From the NCBI GenBank assembly GCA_944391965.1, contig CALXVH010000015.1, positions 1-34,851 of the forward strand: a stretch of 34,851 nt of DNA, given 5' to 3'. The notes under the pieces are model-generated. The model had not been told where the DNA came from and did no database searches. It was given only the letters and a program-made list of their open reading frames with translations. Below are positions 29,179 to 34,851 of this stretch, piece by piece; positions within the stretch are counted from its first letter, which is position 1; each line of letters opens with the position of its first letter. Position numbers and translations under genes: made by a program. Origin of the DNA: an uncultured Clostridia bacterium (GTDB taxonomy: Bacteria > Bacillota > Clostridia > TANB77 > CAG-508).

Positions 29179-29969
29179 GAATAAGAAATGTAGTAAAAGT
29201 AATGAATTTCCATTCTTTACTTAGAGTAGACTCTGCAAGAAGAAATGCTGAAAAGTATTTTGAGTATGAAAAAGAAATTACAGATTTTGCAGATAACATA
29301 CTAAATAATAGAAACTTAATATTAGACAAAAAGATATTAAAGTTAAATAAAGAAGATAAACCTTTAAATGTTTATATTGGAAATGACTTAGGTTTTTGTG
29401 GAAACTTTAATACAAATGTAAATGATTTAGCAAAAGCTGATGCAGATATCGATAAAATTATTATAGGAAAGAAAATCATAAATGAAAAAAATAATGTGAT
29501 TTTATCAATGACAAAAGATGAGTATCCAAGTAAGATAGGAGAGATTGAAGATATTTTGTATGATGCAATATTAAATGCAAAATATAGTGAAATAAATATC
29601 ATCTATAATCATTATTATAATATAAGTAAAATCGAGCTTAGAAAAAAGAAAATATTACCAATAGAAAACATAAAAGAAGAGGAATCACAAGAGAAGAAGC
29701 ATCACTTAGAGGACTTTGCAATAGAGGGAGATATAAATAGTATATTAAGAAATATAATTGTACTATATTTATCTTACGAAATAAAAATTGCAACAGAAAA
29801 TAGTTTCGCCTCTGAAAACATAATGAGACAAACTATTACAAAGGAATCTTTAAAGAAATTAGATGAAATAGAAGAAGAAAATTTAAGAGAAGAAAGAAAA
29901 GAAACTAACAATAAGAACTTTAAAAAAGTCTTAGAAAACTTTACAAATTTAAATTTTAAAGATGAATAA
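29175..29969 (+). CDS. atpG: F1-like ATPase gamma (rotor shaft) subunit
   Basis: A 264-aa gamma-type subunit. The central sheet keeps the family signature as NDLGFCGNFNTNV (canonical SDRGLCGGFN). The C-terminal helix has ATENSFASENIMRQTITKE in place of SEH.ARM.AM..AT.NA. The N-terminal helix is diverged: the usual TRKITKAM-MV block is not recognisable. An acidic/Lys-rich insertion (EEESQEKKHHLEDF) and an extended charged C-terminus (to NLNFKDE) are unusual. The start overlaps the alpha stop by 4 bp. Gamma is the rotating shaft, so its preservation together with a c-like ring argues that rotation is still used. An 83-bp gap follows before beta. Confidence 0.85.
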   Translation: MRIRNVVKVMNFHSLLRVDSARRNAEKYFEYEKEITDFADNILNNRNLILDKKILKLNKEDKPLNVYIGNDLGFCGNFNTNVNDLAKADADIDKIIIGKKIINEKNNVILSMTKDEYPSKIGEIEDILYDAILNAKYSEINIIYNHYYNISKIELRKKKILPIENIKEEESQEKKHHLEDFAIEGDINSILRNIIVLYLSYEIKIATENSFASENIMRQTITKESLKKLDEIEEENLREERKETNNKNFKKVLENFTNLNFKDE

Positions 29970-30037
29970 AAAAATATTAAACAACATAAAGACGAAGATT
30001 AAAAGTCTTAGAAAATTCAAAAGACTAAAAATAATAG

Positions 30038-31703
<1,666 letters not shown>

Positions 31704-31704
31704 A

Positions 31705-32319
31705 ATGTTAGATACAATACTTTACGAATTAAGCAAAGTTGCTTGGGTATTGCCAATATTTTTAGGAATAATATTATTATTAAGTTTTATAATGTATTTA
31801 GTTACTAAAAAATTTGACATACACAAAAAAAGTGTAATGGTAAGTGGAATGTTTATGGGACTTAGTAATAAGCAAATTATAATGATTATATCAATCTTTA
31901 TAAGAACATTTTTAGTAATATTTACCGCTTGCGTTTATAGTAAAAGTATATTATTATATTTACTAATGATAGCTATTTCCTCTATAATATTTGCAGTACT
32001 TAATTTAAAGAAAGCAATTTTAGAAATAGTAAGCACTAGCGCACAAATAGTTGCGTTATATTTAATAAATATACTAACAAGTTATATGATAGAAGAAAGT
32101 AATGATACATATGTACTTGTAATAAAAATATGTTTAATCGTATTTTTAATAGTATATGCAGTATATTTCTTCTTAAAGAATTTTGAAGATATTATTACAA
32201 ACCACAAAAGGAGAACGGTTGATGAAGGAAGAAAAAGAAAATCAAAAGAAAAAGGAAGAGAAAATAAACTTAAAGGAAGCAAAGGAAAAGAAAGTATCCA
32301 AGAAAGCAGTGAAAACTAA
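31705..32319 (+). CDS. Five-helix membrane protein of the F1-like cluster
   Basis: A 204-aa protein whose ATG is one base after the epsilon stop, using a GAGGAA ribosome site inside that gene. Five hydrophobic segments are visible (~15-34, 57-77, 82-101, 104-128, 135-157), followed by a Lys/Arg/Glu-rich cytoplasmic tail of ~45 residues. Arg67 lies within the second segment (IISIFIRTFLVIF). An intramembrane Arg is the key residue of the F-type a subunit, but I see no other a-subunit motif, and helix order and size differ. So it is best called a membrane protein of unknown role that could be the ring's partner. Its last 98 bases overlap the next gene in a different frame. Confidence 0.75.
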   Translation: MLDTILYELSKVAWVLPIFLGIILLLSFIMYLVTKKFDIHKKSVMVSGMFMGLSNKQIIMIISIFIRTFLVIFTACVYSKSILLYLLMIAISSIIFAVLNLKKAILEIVSTSAQIVALYLINILTSYMIEESNDTYVLVIKICLIVFLIVYAVYFFLKNFEDIITNHKRRTVDEGRKRKSKEKGRENKLKGSKGKESIQESSEN

Positions 32320-33466
32320 AGATGAAGCTACTGATAACAAAGAAGTTAAAAAAGTAGCAAAAAAAGAACCTGCTAAAAAAGCTACAAAAAAGAGTACTAA
32401 GAAGGCATCAAGTAAAGAAGCTTCTAATGTAGAAAAAGTGGAAGATAAGGAAACTTCAAAAATGACTGAAGTAAACAATGCAAAATTAGATGAAAGCATT
32501 GCTAAACTTACAAACAAAAATATAGATGAAATAAAAGAAGAAATACAAAATGCAATAAAAAGTGAAGAGACAGAAAGTAATACTTCTACAAAAGATGAGA
32601 AAAAGCCAACTAGTATACAAGATGAAATAGATGATAGAGAAGAAATTATTATTAATGAGCCAGAAGAAAAATCAGATAATCAAAAGAGAAAAGAAAAACT
32701 TGAAGAGGAATCTGAATTAATAGAAAAACAAAAGAAAAGAAGAAGTTCAATAATAATGGCATCAGTAATCGCTGCACTAATTTTGATAATTGTTATAGTA
32801 ATAATTATTATAGGAAGTTTGAATTCTACAACAACAGAAAACCATGATTTTTACCAATGGTATACTGGTCAAAAAGTAGAATATAAAGGACAATTAACAT
32901 TCACAAGAAAAGAAGGTCTTACAGAACTAAGAGCTACAGATAGAAAAGTTACTTTAGATTCTACACCAGTATACTATGCAGATGAAAATAACAAAGTTAT
33001 TTTCCCAGAAGATATGGCAATAGTATATCCAAATAATAATGGTATGATGTATAGAATAAATCATTTTGCAGATATTACTGAAGAAGATGGAACTATCTAT
33101 TTAGAGACTAATTTAGCAACCAAAACAAATAAAACTAAATTAGAAAAAGCATTTTTATATGATGGACAAGACTTATATTTCTTCTTAGAAAGAACAACAA
33201 TTACAGTTAATGGAACAAATTATGAAGTTTCACCATTATCATATGTTATAGTAAGATATAAACAAAGTGTTGAAATATATAACTATGAAAAAGATGAATA
33301 TCAAGTTATAGATACAACAGAAACACAAGATGCAAAAGTAGTAACAGATACTTATACAATTAATATGAGTGTAGATTCTTTACAAACAGCAGAAAAAGAA
33401 CAATTATTAATAAAAGGTTTAAGTTATTTACAAGAGTTTGGAACAACAGAAGAAACACAAGAATAA
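32222..33466 (+). CDS. Single-pass protein: Lys-rich cytoplasmic tail, extracellular shared domain
   Basis: A 414-aa protein. Residues 1-175 are highly charged and low-complexity, with histone-H1-like KK(A/S)TKK repeats and a predicted coiled coil (DESIAKLTNKNIDEIKEEIQ). Residues 177-199 form one membrane helix (run of Ile/Val/Leu). Residues ~205-405 are an extracellular beta-rich domain. Its TITVNGTNYEVSP...IVRY...VEIYNYEKDEYQ pattern aligns with TVTFNDGTTNEIN...LEY...IKIYNQEIIYQ of the 1818-aa protein. I chose the ATG at 32222, which follows AAAGGAG; the ATG 13 codons upstream has no ribosome site. It is last in the cluster, followed by a REP hairpin. The topology suits a tether between cytoplasmic motor parts and the outside. 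This is inference. Confidence 0.82.
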   Translation: MKEEKENQKKKEEKINLKEAKEKKVSKKAVKTKDEATDNKEVKKVAKKEPAKKATKKSTKKASSKEASNVEKVEDKETSKMTEVNNAKLDESIAKLTNKNIDEIKEEIQNAIKSEETESNTSTKDEKKPTSIQDEIDDREEIIINEPEEKSDNQKRKEKLEEESELIEKQKKRRSSIIMASVIAALILIIVIVIIIIGSLNSTTTENHDFYQWYTGQKVEYKGQLTFTRKEGLTELRATDRKVTLDSTPVYYADENNKVIFPEDMAIVYPNNNGMMYRINHFADITEEDGTIYLETNLATKTNKTKLEKAFLYDGQDLYFFLERTTITVNGTNYEVSPLSYVIVRYKQSVEIYNYEKDEYQVIDTTETQDAKVVTDTYTINMSVDSLQTAEKEQLLIKGLSYLQEFGTTEETQE

Positions 33467-33471
33467 ACATA

Positions 33472-33506
33472 TCGGGATTTGGGGACGTTCCTTAAATCCC
33501 GATTTT
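33472..33506 (+). repeat. REP-like hairpin at the end of the ATPase cluster
   Basis: TCGGGATTT (33472-33480) and AAATCCCGA (33494-33502) form a perfect 9-bp stem with a GGGGACGTTCCTT loop, followed by TTTT. It has the same words as the other REP-like sites. It starts 6 bp after the last cluster gene and can act as its terminator. Confidence 0.65.
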
Positions 33507-33569
33507 GCTTTGTGAAAAATGTAAAGTTTTCTATTTGTCGAAAAAAATGAAAAATGACCAATAAAGTTC

Positions 33570-33650
33570 TTGAAAATTGACCAATAAAATGTTATAAAAA
33601 TGTAAATAAAGTATGCAAAAACGACTGTGCGTAAAGGGTACAGTCTTTTT
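33570..33650 (+). terminator. Promoter-like boxes followed by an intrinsic terminator
   Basis: TTGAAA (33570-33575) and TATAAA (33593-33598) with a 17-bp spacer are followed within 25 bp by a stem GACTGT (33623-33628)/ACAGTC (33640-33645) and TTTTT (33646-33650). The terminator is convincing. The promoter may be fortuitous or may drive a very short RNA. Confidence 0.6.
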
Positions 33651-33665
33651 ATAGAAAAGTAACTA

Positions 33666-33694
33666 TTTACAAAAAATAAAAAATTTAATAATAT
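33666..33694 (+). promoter_or_regulatory. Weak candidate promoter before the structured RNA
   Basis: TTTACA (33666-33671) and TAATAT (33689-33694) with 17-bp spacing would start a transcript near 33700. The surrounding DNA is almost all A/T, so chance matches are likely. It is listed because the structured segment downstream needs a promoter. Confidence 0.3.
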
Positions 33695-33781
33695 AAAATA
33701 AATAAAAAGAGAATAAAGTTAATATCGAATATTCCCAAAATAAAAATTGTTCGAAAGATTAACAAAAAGAAGAAAAAGAAA

Positions 33782-33976
33782 AGCGAGGGCAAAGAAATGC
33801 AAAAAATAGCAAACCGTGTAAGCCTTGGCGCTGTACACACACACACACACACACACAAGTACGTTTAGAGAAATAAAGAGGGTAGCAAATGAGGCTGCTC
33901 TATTTGGCGTTGAAAACAGGTTGTTTGTAGCACTATATGAAGGAAAAAATAAGGTGCTAGAAATAGCCTGTTTTTT
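33782..33976 (+). ncRNA. Candidate structured RNA of about 195 nt with a (CA)n loop
   Basis: Several helices fall in order. AGCG/CGCT with GGC/GCC (33782-33790 with 33822-33832) encloses an A-rich loop. GTAC/GTAC (33833-33836, 33859-33862) is closed over a CA microsatellite. A long bulged stem pairs AAATA-GAG-TAGC (33871-33886) with GCTG-CTC-TATTT (33894-33905). A two-part 3' stem has AAACAGG/CCTGTTT (33914-33920, 33967-33973) and TAGCAC/GTGCTA (33928-33933, 33954-33959), and ends in a U-run to 33976 like a terminator. Unpaired A-rich joins (GCAAAG, GCAAACC, GGTAGCAAAT) look like conserved RNA loops. I cannot name the class; size and gene-poor position resemble large RNAs such as raiA. It lies 87 bp upstream of a membrane-protein gene, so a leader or riboswitch role is also possible. 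Confidence 0.5.
33835..33857 (+). repeat. (AC)n dinucleotide microsatellite
   Basis: There are 11.5 uninterrupted AC units. Such tracts are slippage-prone. The tract lies inside a loop closed by two GTAC tetranucleotides rather than in a supported gene. Confidence 0.95.
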
Positions 33977-34063
33977 GAGTTCTAGAAAAATAATTTTAAT
34001 ACGAAAAATTTACACCAGAATAATGACAGAAGACAGTTTGGAAAAAGTAGGAGGTGTAGAATA

Positions 34064-34851
34064 ATGAATGTATTAAAGAGAGTGGCTAAAAAAGTAGAGA
34101 ATTCAAAGATAGTAAAAAATCCAAAATTCTTAGTAATTGGATTAATAATAATAGTAGTGTTAATAACGTTAATATATTTTATATTTTTAAAATACAGCCC
34201 AATAATGAATTTTAAATATGAAGGATATGCAATAAGTGGAAAAGAGATAACAGAGAACTTATTGGGTTCTTCAGAGGAGAATGATTCTAGTACTAGTAAA
34301 AATATAGAACTTACAAAGATAGAAGAGCAAGGAACAATATTTAAGAAATTAAATGACTATTTTGTAGGAAACAAAGAAAAGACAGAAATAAATTTAAATT
34401 ATCCAATATATATAAATGGGAATAGTAGCTTATACAATTTATCAGAAGGAAGTACATTAATAAGTAAAGACTTTGAAGAAGTATCAGGATATCCAAACTT
34501 AAGCATAAGTGAAGGAAAAATATATGATGGAAACAACTTAGAAAGAGCAGATGCAAAGGAATATATATTTGTAAAAACAACAGATAATATATACATTAAT
34601 TTGTATGAAATAAAAGTAAAAACAACAGCAAATGAATACACAATCCCAGTAAACAGTTTAATAGCCTTTACAGAAAAATCTATTAGATACTACAGTATAA
34701 ATAATAATGTATTAGTATTTAATCAAATAAATGATATAGATAGTAATTCAAATGTACAAATTGTGGAAAACAGATATACATATGAAGAGTTATTAACTAA
34801 GTTAGGAATACTACAAGATGAGTCTAACAATACACAAAATGTAGAAAATAC
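34064..34851 (+). CDS. Single-pass membrane protein of the shared family (3' end outside window)
   Basis: The frame is open from the ATG at 34064 to the window edge, 262 codons. A strong GGAGGTG ribosome site precedes it. A basic cytoplasmic N-terminus of ~22 residues is followed by a membrane helix (~23-43) and then an extracellular beta-rich region. The YIFVKTTDNIYINLYEIKV and YTIPVNSLIAF...YYSINNNVLVFN stretches line up with the shared domain of the 414-, 490- and 1818-aa proteins. No function is known to me. The C-terminal part visible so far turns Asn/Gln/Asp-rich (around LQDESNNTQNVEN), as do the linkers after this domain in the 1818- and 490-aa proteins. An FN3-type region may therefore follow outside the window. 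Confidence 0.8.
   Translation, partial: MNVLKRVAKKVENSKIVKNPKFLVIGLIIIVVLITLIYFIFLKYSPIMNFKYEGYAISGKEITENLLGSSEENDSSTSKNIELTKIEEQGTIFKKLNDYFVGNKEKTEINLNYPIYINGNSSLYNLSEGSTLISKDFEEVSGYPNLSISEGKIYDGNNLERADAKEYIFVKTTDNIYINLYEIKVKTTANEYTIPVNSLIAFTEKSIRYYSINNNVLVFNQINDIDSNSNVQIVENRYTYEELLTKLGILQDESNNTQNVEN

Noticed and set aside
27038..29969. Reading the ATPase cluster as the ordinary ATP synthase
   Set aside because: The missing a subunit and c carboxylate, the b-delta fusion, short alpha and short epsilon do not fit an ion-coupled enzyme.
31705..32319. Calling the five-helix protein the F-type a subunit
   Set aside because: Only a single intramembrane Arg speaks for it. Size, helix order and the position after epsilon do not match, and no a-subunit signature is visible.
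33785..33832. A c-di-GMP-I riboswitch (GCAAACC and GCAAAG words)
   Set aside because: The two words are in the wrong order and the expected GNRA hairpin and receptor helix are not present.
33825..34064. A 79-codon TTG-started frame beginning LALYTHTHTHT
   Set aside because: The start has no ribosome site, the frame runs through the CA microsatellite and the RNA helices, the residues match nothing I know, and its stop overlaps the well-signalled start at 34064.

Overview
The window is AT-rich, with A/T-ending codons throughout, AGA for most arginines and all three stop codons in use. Every gene I can support lies on the + strand. A Firmicutes-type rpoB-rpoC pair, Gram-positive signal peptides, thioester/SpaA/DUF11 adhesins, a MucBP protein remnant and an AAA/DUF4143 ATPase point to an uncultured, host-associated Clostridia-like Gram-positive, probably a gut commensal. 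That placement is inference from gene content.

Region 1 (1-6080) holds the 3' two thirds of rpoB and a complete rpoC, followed by a terminator. Region 2 (6100-15220) holds two very large paralogous thioester-domain surface adhesins (1591 and 1263 aa). Each has its own promoter and terminator, and the gap between them carries a possible structured RNA and REP-like GGGACGTTCC palindromes. Region 3 (15254-17465) has an unrecognised 202-aa protein, a PHP-family phosphoesterase, and the decapitated 3' end of a MucBP surface-protein gene. Region 4 (17466-19560) has an intact AAA/DUF4143 ATPase behind a striking 11-bp-arm palindrome. It is followed by a frameshifted second ATPase fused, at a short microhomology, to a second copy of the MucBP tail, and by more REP-like DNA.

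Region 5 (19789-33466) is the highlight: one long gene cluster that looks like an F1-type rotary ATPase repurposed for something other than ion-driven ATP synthesis. Its order is giant membrane-anchored FN3-type protein (1818 aa), short version of the same architecture (490 aa), c-like proteolipid, b-delta fusion, alpha, gamma, beta, epsilon, a five-helix membrane protein, and a Lys-rich single-pass protein. The ATPase genes keep the classical c-b-delta-alpha-gamma-beta-epsilon order. Alpha and beta keep their Walker motifs, and beta keeps its catalytic Glu and the DELSEED lever. However, the c-like subunit has no carboxylate in the middle of either helix, no recognisable a subunit exists in the cluster, epsilon is shortened to a beta-domain, and delta is fused to b.

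A divergent extracellular beta-rich domain recurs in four membrane-anchored proteins around the ATPase: the 1818-, 490- and 414-aa proteins and the partial protein at the right edge. The simplest reading is an ATP-hydrolysing F1 motor mechanically coupled to a set of long extracellular proteins. The nearest published idea is the F1-like/X0 ATPases of Mollicutes, which are linked to gliding or to antibody capture and cleavage. The function here is inferred, not shown.

Region 6 (33467-34851) is a 597-bp gene-poor stretch with a REP hairpin, a terminator and a ~195-nt strongly structured RNA candidate. A (CA)n microsatellite sits in one loop of that RNA. The region ends with the start of another single-pass protein of the shared family, cut by the window edge.
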